DNA of 64,000 bases from Pseudoxanthomonas wuyuanensis (GTDB lineage: Bacteria > Pseudomonadota > Gammaproteobacteria > Xanthomonadales > Xanthomonadaceae), in the NCBI RefSeq assembly GCF_900215535.1, contig NZ_OCND01000005.1, positions 179,501 to 243,500 on the forward strand, given 5' to 3'. The notes under the pieces were generated by a model that was not told where the DNA came from, searched no databases, and was given only the letters and a program-made list of their open reading frames with translations. A program made the position numbers and the translations under genes. Below are positions 47,377-58,262 of this stretch, piece after piece; position 1 is the first letter of the stretch; the number at the start of each line of letters is the position of its first letter.

Positions 47377-50300
47377 TTGGTTTCTAGCTGGGTCCTGCTG
47401 CTGGTCTCGGTCGGCTACGCTGCGCTGCTGTTCGCGGTGGCCTGGTGGGGCGACCGCCGCCCGCTGTATCCGGACCGTCCCTGGCTGCGGCCGGTCGTCT
47501 ACAGTCTGGCGCTGGCGGTGTACTGCTCGTCGTGGACGTTCTACGGCGCGGTCGGCAGCGCCGTGCGCAACGGCATCGGCTACCTGCCGATCTACCTGGG
47601 TCCCCTGCTGTTGCTGCTGTTCGGCTGGCGCATCATCGAGCGGCTGGCGCTGATTGCGCGCAGCGAGAACACCGTGTCCATCGCCGATTTCGTCTCTTCC
47701 CGCTACGGCCGTTCGCGGCGATTGGCCGCGCTGGTCACGGTGATCGCGCTGATCGGCGTGGTGCCCTACCTGGCCTTGCAGTACAAGGCGGTGGCGATGA
47801 GCCTGAACGTGCTGACCGCGCAACCCGGCGGCAGCGCGCCCGGCTTCTTTTCCGATCCGGCGCTGTATGTGGCGCTGCTGATGGCGCTGTTCGCCGCGCT
47901 GTTCGGCACCCGCCAGGTCGACGCCACCGAGCACCACCACGGCATGATGCTGGCGATCGCGCTGGAATCGATGGTCAAGCTGGTGGCGATGATCGCGGTG
48001 GGCGTGTTCGCCTACCTGTGGCTGGGCGACCATGCGATCCGGGTCACCGATTCGGCGCGCACGCTGTTCGAGAACGCGCCGCCGGTCGGTTTCCTGACCC
48101 AGACCGTGCTGGCGTTCCTGGCCATCGTCTGCCTGCCGCGGCAGTTCCATGTGGCGGTGGTCGAATGCAGCGACATCGGCGACATCCGCAAGGCGCGCTG
48201 GCTGTTCGGCGCCTACCTGGTGCTGATCTCGCTGATGGTGGTGCCGATCGCCGCCGCCGGCGTGGCGCTGTTCGGCAGCGGCAGCGGCGTGCCGGACGAC
48301 AGCTTCATCCTGTCGCTGCCGTTGGCCGAAGGCAGCAACGCGCTGGCGCTGGTCGCCTACGTGGGCGGGTTCTCCGCCGCCACCGGCATGGTCATCGTGG
48401 CCAGCATCGCATTGGCCACGATGGTCAGCAACGACCTGGTGATGCCGCTGCTGCTGCGGCGCGGCTGGGTCGGCCGGCATGCCGAAGCCGATGTCGCTTC
48501 GCGGGTGCTGTGGATCCGCCGGCTGGCGATCGGGCTGCTGGCCATCGCCGCCTACATCTACTACCGCAGCAGCAGCAACGACAGCACCCTGGCCTCGTAC
48601 GGGCTGATGGCATTCGCGGCGGTGGCGCAGTTCGCGCCGGCCCTGATCGGCGGGCTGTACTGGCGCGGGGCCAGCCGCCGCGGCGTCGAGGTCGGCATGG
48701 TGCTGGGCTTTGCCACCTGGGTCTATACGCTGCTGCTGCCGACGATGACGCTGGCCGGCTGGTTCGACTCGGCCTGGCTGCAGACCGGCCCGTTCGGCGT
48801 TTCCTGGCTGCGGCCGCAGCAGCTGTTCGGGCTGAGCGGCTGGGACGCGCTGACCCACGGCACGTTCTGGTCGCTGCTGCTGAACACCGGCGCGATGATG
48901 ATCGTCTCGGCGCGCTCGCGCCCGGGCGTCGACGAGCGCCTGCGCGCGGCGCCGTTCCTGGATCCGTATGCGCGGCGGCCGGCGCTGGCGTCCGGCGAAT
49001 GGCCGGGCAACGTGCGCGTGGCCGATTTGCAGACGCTGGCCGAACGCGTGGTCGGCGAACGCCATGCCCGCCGCGCCTTCGCCGAGCAGGCGCAGCTGCT
49101 GCAGCGCGAACTGCAGCCGCAGGCCGCCGCCGACCGGGCCTGGGTACAGTTCACCGAGCGCCTGCTGGCCGCCGCCATCGGCGCGGCGTCGGCGCGCATC
49201 GTGCTGACCAGCGTGCTGCGCGGCTCGGGCATGGAGCTGGGCGAAGTGGTGGCGGTGCTGGACGAGGCCGGGCAGGAGCTGCGCTTCAACCGCGAGATCC
49301 TCTCCACCACGCTGGAAAACATCAGCGCCGGCGTCAGCGTGGTCAATCCGGCGATGCGGCTGGTGGCCTGGAACCGGCGCTACCAGCAGATGTTCGGCTA
49401 TCCCGACGGCATGCTGTACGTCGGCCGGCCGGTGGCGGATCTGATCCGCTACAACGCCGAACGCGGCGAACTGGGCGAAGGCAACGTCGAAGAACAGGTC
49501 AACAAGCGCATCGACTACATGCGCGCCGGCTCGCCGCATGTCTTCGAGCGCGTGCGCAGCGACGGCCAGGTCATCGAGATGCGCGGCCAGCCGCTGCCCG
49601 GCGGCGGCTACGTCACCAGCTACAACGACATCACCGATTTCAAGCGCGCCGAGAACGCATTGCTGGAGGCCAACGAAACCCTGGAGCAGCGGGTTGCCGA
49701 GCGCAGCCATGTGGCCGAGGTGGCGCAGCAGTCCAAGACCCGCTTCCTGGCCGCTATCAGCCATGACGTGCTGCAGCCGTTGAACGCGGCGCGGTTGTTC
49801 GTCTCGGCCCTGCGCGACAGCGAACAGGGCGAAGAGCAGAAGCACCTGGCCGAGCGCGTGGACGCTTCGCTGCGCGCGGCCGAAGAGCTGCTGGACGGCC
49901 TGCTGGACGTGTCGCGGCTGGATGCCGGCGGCCTGCAGACCGAGATCAGCGATTTCGACGCCAACGAACTGCTGCGCGAGCTGGCCGCGCAGTACGCGCC
50001 GGTGGCGGCCGGACGCGGGCTGGACCTGCGCGTGCATGCGCGGCCCATGCCGGTGCGCAGCGACCGCCGGCTGTTGCGACGGGTGCTGCAGAATTTCCTC
50101 GCCAACGCGCTGCGCTACACCCGCCAGGGCCGCATCGTGCTGGGCATGCGCGCGCGCGGCGGCAAGGTGATGCTGCAGGTCTGGGACACCGGCCCGGGCA
50201 TCCCGGAAAACCACATGCGCCAGATCTACGACGAGTTCCACCGCTTCCAGCAGCCGTTCGACTGGGGCGAACGCGGCCTGGGCCTGGGCCTGTCGATCTG

Positions 50301-50832
50301 CCAGCGCATTTCGCGGCTGCTGAATCATGAGCTGGATGCGCGCAGCCAGGTCAACCACGGCAGCATGTTCTCGATTACGGTCCCGCGCGCGGCGGTGGCC
50401 AGCGACCGCCGCGCGCCGACCCCGCGCAGGCAGTCGCCTTCCGATTCGCTGAAGGGCCTGCGCGTGCTGTGCGTGGACAACGATCAGGAGATCCTCGACG
50501 GCATGCGCGCGCTGCTCGGCCGTTGGCAGGTGGAAGTGCTGACCGCCGCCACCGTGGACGAGGCCATCGAGAAGATGGCCGCGGCGCCGGCGGTGATGCT
50601 GGTCGATTACCACCTGCACGACCGCCTGGACGGCCTGGATACGCTGGATGCGCTGCGCGCGATCGGTCCGGCTCCGCTGGCCGGCGCGCTGCTGACCGCC
50701 GATGGCCGCGACGAACTGAAGCAGCAGGCGCGCAAACGCGGTTACCGGCTGCTGACCAAGCCGGTCAGGCCGGCGTCGCTGCGCGCGTTCCTTGCCGCCC
50801 ACCACAACCCGGTGGCCGCCGACGCGCTGTGA
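47377..50832 (+). CDS. Sodium:solute symporter-hybrid histidine kinase (CrbS/MxtR/CbrA-like)
   Basis: A 1151-residue membrane sensor. An N-terminal SSS transporter-like domain has about 13 helices (residues 1-510; [32 protein letters not shown]-like [18 protein letters not shown]). A helical linker and PAS follow at about 640-755 ([29 protein letters not shown]). HisKA has His796 ([17 protein letters not shown]), HATPase has [13 protein letters not shown] and DTGPGIPE, and the C-terminal receiver has Asp1077 ([11 protein letters not shown]). The start is TTG 47377, with GGGGAGG six bases before it; upstream sequence is not sensor-like. CrbS-type kinases activate acs through a LuxR-type regulator; both partners are present at 55-58 kb. 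Confidence 0.92.
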   Translation: MVSSWVLLLVSVGYAALLFAVAWWGDRRPLYPDRPWLRPVVYSLALAVYCSSWTFYGAVGSAVRNGIGYLPIYLGPLLLLLFGWRIIERLALIARSENTVSIADFVSSRYGRSRRLAALVTVIALIGVVPYLALQYKAVAMSLNVLTAQPGGSAPGFFSDPALYVALLMALFAALFGTRQVDATEHHHGMMLAIALESMVKLVAMIAVGVFAYLWLGDHAIRVTDSARTLFENAPPVGFLTQTVLAFLAIVCLPRQFHVAVVECSDIGDIRKARWLFGAYLVLISLMVVPIAAAGVALFGSGSGVPDDSFILSLPLAEGSNALALVAYVGGFSAATGMVIVASIALATMVSNDLVMPLLLRRGWVGRHAEADVASRVLWIRRLAIGLLAIAAYIYYRSSSNDSTLASYGLMAFAAVAQFAPALIGGLYWRGASRRGVEVGMVLGFATWVYTLLLPTMTLAGWFDSAWLQTGPFGVSWLRPQQLFGLSGWDALTHGTFWSLLLNTGAMMIVSARSRPGVDERLRAAPFLDPYARRPALASGEWPGNVRVADLQTLAERVVGERHARRAFAEQAQLLQRELQPQAAADRAWVQFTERLLAAAIGAASARIVLTSVLRGSGMELGEVVAVLDEAGQELRFNREILSTTLENISAGVSVVNPAMRLVAWNRRYQQMFGYPDGMLYVGRPVADLIRYNAERGELGEGNVEEQVNKRIDYMRAGSPHVFERVRSDGQVIEMRGQPLPGGGYVTSYNDITDFKRAENALLEANETLEQRVAERSHVAEVAQQSKTRFLAAISHDVLQPLNAARLFVSALRDSEQGEEQKHLAERVDASLRAAEELLDGLLDVSRLDAGGLQTEISDFDANELLRELAAQYAPVAAGRGLDLRVHARPMPVRSDRRLLRRVLQNFLANALRYTRQGRIVLGMRARGGKVMLQVWDTGPGIPENHMRQIYDEFHRFQQPFDWGERGLGLGLSICQRISRLLNHELDARSQVNHGSMFSITVPRAAVASDRRAPTPRRQSPSDSLKGLRVLCVDNDQEILDGMRALLGRWQVEVLTAATVDEAIEKMAAAPAVMLVDYHLHDRLDGLDTLDALRAIGPAPLAGALLTADGRDELKQQARKRGYRLLTKPVRPASLRAFLAAHHNPVAADAL

Positions 50833-50847
50833 GCGCCGGCGGCCGGT

Positions 50848-52485
50848 TCACTGCGCCAGGAAGCCGCGCACTTCCTCCAGCCAGTGCTGCCAGGCCGCCT
50901 CATGTTCCAGCAGCAGATGGTTGCGGCTGTGCACCGGCACGAAACGGGCGCCGGGGATGGCATCGGCGATCAGCCGGCCTTCGCCGACCGGCACCCGCAC
51001 ATCGTCCAGGCTGTGCAGCACCAGGGTCGGACAGCGGACCTGCGGCAGCAGATCCACCACATCGATGCTGGCGAACTCGCGCATGAACCTGGCCGCGTTG
51101 TGCGGCGAGGTGGAGATGCGCTCGAGTTCGTTGAACCATTCGTGCTGGCGCGCGCTGCCGTCGGGAATGAACTGGCTGGTGAAGAACTGCCGGAACGACG
51201 GCTCCGGTTTGCCCCAGCCCAGTTCGGCCAGCTTGGCCATGGTTTCGGCCTCTTCGCGCTGTTGCGGGGTATCGCTGCGCACCAGCCGGCCGCGCGCGTA
51301 ACCGCCATGCAGCACCAGCCGGCTGACCCGCTGCGGATGGCGCACCGCATAGGCAATGGCGATCGAGGCGCCCTGCGAAATGCCCAGCAGGGCGAAGCGT
51401 TCGACCTGCAGCGCATCGACGATCGCCTCCAGATCGTCGAGCCAGCGCGCGAACGACAGGTCGGCGACATCCCGGTCCGAAAGCCCGCAACCGCGTTCGT
51501 CGTAGCGCACATAGGCGAACTGGCGCGATAGCTCGCGCACCAGATGGCTCCAGACCGGGCTGTCGCGGTCGTATTCAAGATGCGAAAGCCAGGTGGCCGC
51601 CTTGATCAGCGGCAGCCCCTGCCCGGAGACCGCATAGGCCAGCCGCACGCCGTCGCGGCTGCGCGCAAAACGCATCTCCAGCGGCGCCGCCTCGCCAGCG
51701 CCGTTGCCGGCCGCGCTGTGCCGGACCATGGCGGTGGCCGACGCATAGGCCGCTTCCAGCACCGGCGAAGGCGCGATGCCGAACTGCTGGCGCAACGTTT
51801 CCGCGCAGCGGAAGTACGTGGCGTCGACGGCGGCCGCATCGCCGCGGTGCCCCAGCGCCACCATCAGCGCCGCGTAGCCGCTCTCGGCATGCGGGTCCAG
51901 CGCGATCAGGCGTTCGGCGGCGGCGATCGCGGTGGCGATGCCGTCGTTGCCGATGCTGCGTTCGGCCAGCCGCTGCAGGCCATGCGCCAGCAATCGCTCG
52001 TGGCTGGCGCGCTGTTGCTGCAGCCAGTCCTGGAAACCGCACGATTCCACCGAAAAGCCTTCCAGCAGGGCATGCGCGTCGTCGGCCAGCAATGCCTGCG
52101 TCGGCGCGGACGGGACGTCATCGGCCGGCGCGATTTGCGCCTGCGCCTGGGCGCGGGCCTGCAGCACGTCGCATTGCAGATCCAGGTGCGCCGCATCCAG
52201 CCACAGCTTGTCGGCATCGCCGCTGACCAACTCGATTCCACAGGCCTCGTTGAGCGCGTAGACCAGCCGCCGCAGCCGCGTACGCGAGGTGGCGCTGTCG
52301 ACGTCCGGCCAGAGCAAGGTCGCCGCATGCAGCCGAGAGGCCGGCTGCCCGCGCATGGCCAGGTAGGCCAGCAACGCCAGCCCGTACTTCAGGCCGATGG
52401 CCAGCGGGCGGCCGGCCACTTCCACCCGCGGCCAGCCATGCAGCCGCAGCAGCACAGGGTGAGGGACGGCGCAGGGACGCGACAT
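50848..52485 (-). CDS. SARP/BTAD-like regulator fused to an alpha/beta hydrolase
   Basis: A 545-residue fusion. Residues 1-100 form a winged-helix of the AfsR/SARP type (LKYGLALLAYLAMRGQPASRLHAATLLWPDVDSATSRTRLRRLVYALNEA). Residues 100-265 are a BTAD-like helical repeat domain (LIALDPHAESGYAALMVALGHRGDAAAVDATYFRCAETLRQQFG). From about 280 it is an alpha/beta hydrolase with oxyanion GQGLPLIKAATWLSHL, YDERGCGLSDR, nucleophile Ser370 (GISQGAS), acid SLDDVRVPV and SRNHLLLEHE for His, so the triad looks intact. It could sense and act on a small ester or ring compound while binding DNA. ATG 52485 preferred over GTG 52491. Convergent with the kinase, divergent from the TPR gene. Confidence 0.88.
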   Translation of the reverse strand: MSRPCAVPHPVLLRLHGWPRVEVAGRPLAIGLKYGLALLAYLAMRGQPASRLHAATLLWPDVDSATSRTRLRRLVYALNEACGIELVSGDADKLWLDAAHLDLQCDVLQARAQAQAQIAPADDVPSAPTQALLADDAHALLEGFSVESCGFQDWLQQQRASHERLLAHGLQRLAERSIGNDGIATAIAAAERLIALDPHAESGYAALMVALGHRGDAAAVDATYFRCAETLRQQFGIAPSPVLEAAYASATAMVRHSAAGNGAGEAAPLEMRFARSRDGVRLAYAVSGQGLPLIKAATWLSHLEYDRDSPVWSHLVRELSRQFAYVRYDERGCGLSDRDVADLSFARWLDDLEAIVDALQVERFALLGISQGASIAIAYAVRHPQRVSRLVLHGGYARGRLVRSDTPQQREEAETMAKLAELGWGKPEPSFRQFFTSQFIPDGSARQHEWFNELERISTSPHNAARFMREFASIDVVDLLPQVRCPTLVLHSLDDVRVPVGEGRLIADAIPGARFVPVHSRNHLLLEHEAAWQHWLEEVRGFLAQ

Positions 52486-52598
52486 GGTCACACTTTGGCT
52501 TTGACGGGGTTGGCGCTACCCCGTCACCTTACCCCAACCCCCGGTCGTCGGCGCGCCCTCCCCCATGCCGGCCCCGTCTTCATCGCAGGTGCACCACT

Positions 52599-53924
52599 AT
52601 GCTTTCCGACCCCCGCGGCTGCCCGGTTTCCACCGGCGTGGCCTCCGCCATCGCCCACGCCGAACATGCGCAATGGCGCATGCTGAGCTATTTCGGCGAT
52701 CCGTTCGAAGATCTGGACGCCGCCGTCCAGGACGATCCGGCCTGGACGCTTCCGCTGATCATGAAGGCCAACTGCCTGTTGTCGGCGGCCGAATTCGCCC
52801 CGACCCAACAGGCGCTGGCGCTGCTCGACCAGGCCCGCGAGCTTTCCGCACGCGGATGCGCCAATGCGCGCGAACGCGACCACATCGCCGCCAGCGCGGC
52901 CTGCGCCGCCGGCCAGTGGCGCACCGCCTGCGACCTGTGGGAACGCATCCTGATCCAGTACCCGCACGATCTGGTGGCGCTGCTGGCGGCGCATCTGTTC
53001 GACTTCTACCGCGGCGACAGCCGCAACCTGCAACGCCGGGTGACGCGGGTGTTGCCGGCCTGGTCCGAATCCGATCCGCTGTATCCGCATGTGCTGGCGC
53101 TGCACGCATTCGGCCTGGAGGAATGCAACCACTACGACCGCGCGCTGGAGTCGGCCCATGCAGCGCTGGCGCTGCAACCGCGCGAGCCATGGGCGGTGCA
53201 TGCCATCGCCCACGTCCATGAGATGCGCGGCGAGTACGACCAGGGCGCGGCCTTCCTGCAGGCCCGTACCCAGGACTGGGCGCCGGACAACGGCTTCGCG
53301 TTCCACAACTGGTGGCATCTGGCGCTGTTCCAGCTGGAACGGATGGACACCGCCGCGGCGCTGGCATTGTTCGACGAGCGTATCGCCGAAGGCACCGACC
53401 TGGCGCTGCAGCATGTGGATGTCTGCGCCATGCTGTGGCGGCTGCAGTTGCTGGGCGTGGATGTGGGCGACCGCTGGCAGCAGGCCTCGGCCCGCTGGCC
53501 CGCCACCGTTCCCGACCGCGGTTACTACGCGTTCAACGACTTCCACGCCGCGCTTGCCTACATCGGCGCCGGAAAGCCGGAACAGGCGCGCCAAGTGCTG
53601 CAGGCGGTCCAGCAACGTTCCGCCCAGCCCGAGGCAGGCGAACCCGGCTGGATGGCCGCCGAAGTCGGGGTGCCGCTGCTGCGCGGGCTGGTGCAGTACG
53701 CCGAAGCGGATTTCGCCGGTGCCACCGAGCAGCTGCTGGGCGTACGCGAGCACAGCCACAGGTTCGGCGGCAGCCATGCGCAGCGCGATATCATCGAGCT
53801 GACCCTGCTCGATGCCGCGGTGCGCGCCGGCCGCAAACCGCTGGCGCGCCATCTGCTCAACGAGCGATTGCTGACCAAGCCGCAATCGCCGCTGACCGAG
53901 CACTGGGCCAGGCGGATCGCATGA
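52599..53924 (+). CDS. TTC38-like tetratricopeptide protein
   Basis: A 441-residue cytosolic helical-repeat protein resembling the tetratricopeptide repeat 38 family. Features are WRMLSYFGDPFEDLDAAVQDDPAWTLPLIMKANCLL, HDLVALLAAHLFDFYRGDSRNLQRRVTRVLPAW, HALALQPREPWAVHAIAHVHEMRGEYDQGAAFL and DNGFAFHNWWHLALFQLERMD (the family HNWWHLAL motif). Function unknown; TPR proteins mediate protein contacts. It is divergent from the SARP-hydrolase gene and its stop overlaps the next ATG (ATGA), so it forms an operon with the esterase. Confidence 0.85.
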   Translation: MLSDPRGCPVSTGVASAIAHAEHAQWRMLSYFGDPFEDLDAAVQDDPAWTLPLIMKANCLLSAAEFAPTQQALALLDQARELSARGCANARERDHIAASAACAAGQWRTACDLWERILIQYPHDLVALLAAHLFDFYRGDSRNLQRRVTRVLPAWSESDPLYPHVLALHAFGLEECNHYDRALESAHAALALQPREPWAVHAIAHVHEMRGEYDQGAAFLQARTQDWAPDNGFAFHNWWHLALFQLERMDTAAALALFDERIAEGTDLALQHVDVCAMLWRLQLLGVDVGDRWQQASARWPATVPDRGYYAFNDFHAALAYIGAGKPEQARQVLQAVQQRSAQPEAGEPGWMAAEVGVPLLRGLVQYAEADFAGATEQLLGVREHSHRFGGSHAQRDIIELTLLDAAVRAGRKPLARHLLNERLLTKPQSPLTEHWARRIA

Positions 53925-54925
53925 GGTCAGGCCGGTGCGCGGTGGCCGCCGCGCTGGCGGTGCTGGTGCTGGCGGCTTCGTTCGCGCATCTGTACCTGTT
54001 GCAGCCCGGGCGCCCGCAGGTGCCCGCGCTGCAGGGCCAACTGCAGCGGCATGTCATCGACCACGATGGCCGGCGGCGCAGCTACTGGCTGTACCAGCCG
54101 GCCGGGAGCGCGGCCGATGCGGCGCTGCTGCTGGCGCTGCACGGTCCATTGGGCAATGGCCATGGCATGCGCGAACTGACCGCACGCCGGCTGGATCTGC
54201 TGGCGGACAGGCATGGCCTGCGCGTGGCCTACCCCGATGCCGGCGCCGGCGGCTGGAACGGATGCGGCGTGGCCGGCCCGCAGCGGGCCGACGATGTCGG
54301 TTTCCTGCTGGCGATGGTGGCCGATGTCAGCGCGCGTAGCGGCGCCGCGCCGGCACGCATCCATGCGTTCGGGTTTTCCGACGGCGGCGCGATGGCGCTG
54401 CGCCTGGCGTTACATGCGCCGGGCCGGCTGGCATCACTCTCGATGGCGGCCGTGCGGCTTTCGCACATCAGCGTCCCGGTCGGCGCCAGCGGCGCGGCCA
54501 TGCTGCCGCCCATGCTCCTGATCAACGGCAGCGCCGATCGCTTCGAACACGCCGAATGCGCGGTCGGCGGCGGCACCGGCGTCGCCGCTGCCCATGCCAT
54601 GGCGGCCTGGCTCAGCGGCGGCGATGCTGGTGCGCTGTCACCCGCCCCGCACGAATCGCCACCAGGCGCTGTCATCAACCGCCAGTGGCGCGGCCGGCGC
54701 GGTTCGTTGCGGCTGTACCTGGTCACCGGCGGTGGGCATACCCTGCCGCAGCCGTATGTGCGCTATCCGCGCGTATTCGGGCCGACCTATGCCGGATTCG
54801 ACGGCTTGGCTGCGATTGCCGGATTCATCGCCGAAACCAACGCTCCCAGCCAGGCGACTGCGCCGTCACTGGGTGCGAGCGCGGCTGCGCAGCACGGCGC
54901 CGGCGACTACCCAATGGATGACTAG
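53921..54925 (+). CDS. Exported LpqC/PHB-depolymerase-like esterase
   Basis: A 334-residue protein with an N-terminal signal anchor (VAAALAVLVLAASFAHLYLL). An alpha/beta hydrolase of the polyhydroxybutyrate depolymerase/feruloyl esterase (LpqC) group follows: LLLALHGPLGNGHGMRELT, RVAYPDAGAGGWNGCGV, nucleophile Ser153 in FGFSDGGAMALRLAL, Asp in LINGSADRFEH and His in VTGGGHTLPQP. The substrate may be a polyester, phenolic ester or triacylglycerol. The ATG overlaps the TPR stop by four bases. It ends inside a hairpin shared with the response-regulator gene. Confidence 0.85.
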   Translation: MRSGRCAVAAALAVLVLAASFAHLYLLQPGRPQVPALQGQLQRHVIDHDGRRRSYWLYQPAGSAADAALLLALHGPLGNGHGMRELTARRLDLLADRHGLRVAYPDAGAGGWNGCGVAGPQRADDVGFLLAMVADVSARSGAAPARIHAFGFSDGGAMALRLALHAPGRLASLSMAAVRLSHISVPVGASGAAMLPPMLLINGSADRFEHAECAVGGGTGVAAAHAMAAWLSGGDAGALSPAPHESPPGAVINRQWRGRRGSLRLYLVTGGGHTLPQPYVRYPRVFGPTYAGFDGLAAIAGFIAETNAPSQATAPSLGASAAAQHGAGDYPMDD

Positions 54926-54959
54926 GGGCTGTTGACGCTCGAGATTAACAGCCCCTAGT
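54921..54959. terminator. Hairpin spanning both stop codons of convergent genes
   Basis: ACTAGGGGCTGTT and AACAGCCCCTAGT form a perfect 13-bp stem around a 13-base loop. The esterase TAG and, on the other strand, the response-regulator TAG both lie inside the arms. A similar half-site (CTAGGGGCTGTTG) occurs at 11090. Confidence 0.7.
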
Positions 54960-55623
54960 CCTGCTCTTCCGGCGGCGGCACCAGTCCGTCCGGGTCCACC
55001 GCCAGACGTCCGGCCATCAGCACCGCCTGGGTGCGGTTGGTGACGCCCAGCTTGCGCAGGATGGCGGTGACGTGGGCCTTGATGGTGGCTTCGGAAACGT
55101 TGAGGTCGTAGGCGATCTGTTTGTTGAGGCGGCCGGCGCCCAGCATCTGCAGCACGCGGAACTGCTGCGGGGTCAGATCGCGCAGGCGCTGCGCCACTTC
55201 ATGTTCGTCGCGGCCGATGGCCGGCGCGTTGTGCGCTTCGGCCGGCGCCCAGCGTTCGCCCTCCAGCACCAGCCCAATCGCTTCGCCGATGGTTTCCGAA
55301 TCGGCCGACTTGGGAATGAAGCCCAGCGCACCGTGATCCAGCGCGCGCCGCATCACCGTGGGCTCCTCGCGCGCGGAAACGATCACCACCGGCAATTGCG
55401 GATGCAGCGCACGCAGATGCACCAGCGCATTGAAACCATGCGCGCCGGGCATGTTGAGATCCATCAGCAGCAGATCCGCGTCCGGGTGCGCATCGACCAG
55501 CGAATACAGCGCATCGACGCTGTCGGCCTCATGCAGCATGACCCCGGGCAGCACCCGCTGCACCGCCCCGCGCAAGGCTTCGCGGAACAGCGGGTGGTCG
55601 TCGGCGATCAGCAGGGTAGGCAT
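54955..55623 (-). CDS. LuxR-family response regulator (CrbR/ErdR-like)
   Basis: A 222-residue NarL/FixJ-type regulator. Receiver residues are Asp8, Asp9 and phospho-acceptor Asp55 (LLLMDLNMPG), then VVIVSARE and GFIPKSA (Lys). The LuxR HTH is LTPQQFRVLQMLGAGRLNKQIAYDLNVSEATIKAHVTAILRKL, followed by GVTNRTQAVLMAGRLA. Presence next to acs and near a CrbS-type kinase makes it the likely acetate-switch activator. Its ATG at 55623 is preceded by 360 bases of repeats rather than ordinary promoter sequence. Confidence 0.9.
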   Translation of the reverse strand: MPTLLIADDHPLFREALRGAVQRVLPGVMLHEADSVDALYSLVDAHPDADLLLMDLNMPGAHGFNALVHLRALHPQLPVVIVSAREEPTVMRRALDHGALGFIPKSADSETIGEAIGLVLEGERWAPAEAHNAPAIGRDEHEVAQRLRDLTPQQFRVLQMLGAGRLNKQIAYDLNVSEATIKAHVTAILRKLGVTNRTQAVLMAGRLAVDPDGLVPPPEEQD

Positions 55624-55987
55624 GGCGAAAAGCGAGAAACGAGTGAAGAGGAGTGAGAAACGAGTAGGGAGAGGCGAGGAACGAGTGTGGAGGAACGAGA
55701 AACGAGTGGGGAAGCGGAGCGAATAAGGGTCGGTGGCGGGCGGGAGTGAGGAGCAAGTGCGCTTGTGCTGTTGCTGTTGCTGTTGCTGTTGCTCCTACTC
55801 GTTCTTCACTCCTCTTCACTCGTTTCTCGCTTCCCGCTCCTGCTTCACCGCACCTTGCGGTCGGGTCGGCCAGTTCAGGGCAAGTAACGAGTGTAGAGAG
55901 ATGAAGAACGAGCAGCCAGCAGCGGGGATGGAAAGCGCTGTTGCTGTTGCTCCTACTCGTTCCTCACTCCTCTTCACTCGTTCCTAG
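55624..55987. repeat. GAGTGA/GAACGAG low-complexity arrays between acs and the response regulator
   Basis: No gene. From 55630 runs a degenerate G/A-rich array (AACGAGTGAAGAGGAGTGAG-type units). Four GCTGTT hexamers follow (55767-55790), then the complementary pyrimidine array (CTCGTTCTTCACTCCTCTTC-type) and a piece of acs. A second purine stretch, two GCTGTT and another pyrimidine array end right after the acs stop. The opposite-strand arrays can pair into large hairpins. Confidence 0.85.
55843..55873 (-). pseudogene. Truncated copy of the acs 3' end with a 25-base deletion
   Basis: These 31 bases match 55988-56043 (the last codons of acs plus its stop region) exactly, except that 25 bases are missing between two CGGTCGG direct repeats. 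The preceding pyrimidine array and GCTGTT units are also duplicated, so the duplicated unit is at least 55779-55873 versus 55937-56043. Confidence 0.7.
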
Positions 55988-55989
55988 CT

Positions 55990-57933
<1,944 letters not shown>

Positions 57934-58082
57934 AAGGGCCTCCCAAAGACTCGATAGGTGTTCGATTCTGACAGTGTTGCGGCGCCGGCGCGCCGCGTAG
58001 CGGCCCCGTCCGACGCCCGCAACGGCACGGCGATGACCGAGTTTGCCGCATTCGGGCGTGCGGCATTGCAGCAAGCGGCTTA

Positions 58083-58133
58083 GACCTTGGTCGTAAATCC
58101 TTGTCCCCGGCGGTCTGGACCCTGGTCCAGACC
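58083..58133. promoter_or_regulatory. Two GACC-YT-GGTC inverted repeats in the acs/porin divergent region
   Basis: GACC-TT-GGTC at 58083-58092 (in TTAGACCTTGGTCGTAA) and GACC-CT-GGTC at 58118-58127. The second is the core of a perfect 10-bp inverted repeat, GGTCTGGACC-CT-GGTCCAGACC, at 58112-58133. Centres are 35 bases apart. They lie 150-190 bases from the acs ATG and 135-175 from the porin ATG. These are predicted operators of the acetate regulator; the rest of 57934-58262 shows no gene. Confidence 0.55.
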
Positions 58134-58262
58134 TTCGGCTTTGGCGGCAATTTCCGCGATCGCAAGGGGCGTTCGACTAATGGCGAATAGGCGGGGACTG
58201 CAATCCCGGGCAAGTCTGCACGACAGCCGCGTCAATCTGCGGCTTGCTAACCGGGAGGGGTT

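Noticed and set aside
47260-50805. An 1181-codon open frame antisense to the hybrid kinase
   Set aside because: Composition is His/Arg/Gln-rich, as in a codon shadow, with no ribosome site; the opposite strand encodes a complete sensor kinase.
55624-55987. CRISPR-like repetition between acs and the response regulator
   Set aside because: There are no constant repeats with unique spacers; units are short, degenerate and partly inverted, and no cas genes are nearby.
57934-58262. A sigma-54 (-24/-12) promoter for acs or the porin
   Set aside because: No TGGCA-N7-TGC pattern with correct spacing was found in either direction.
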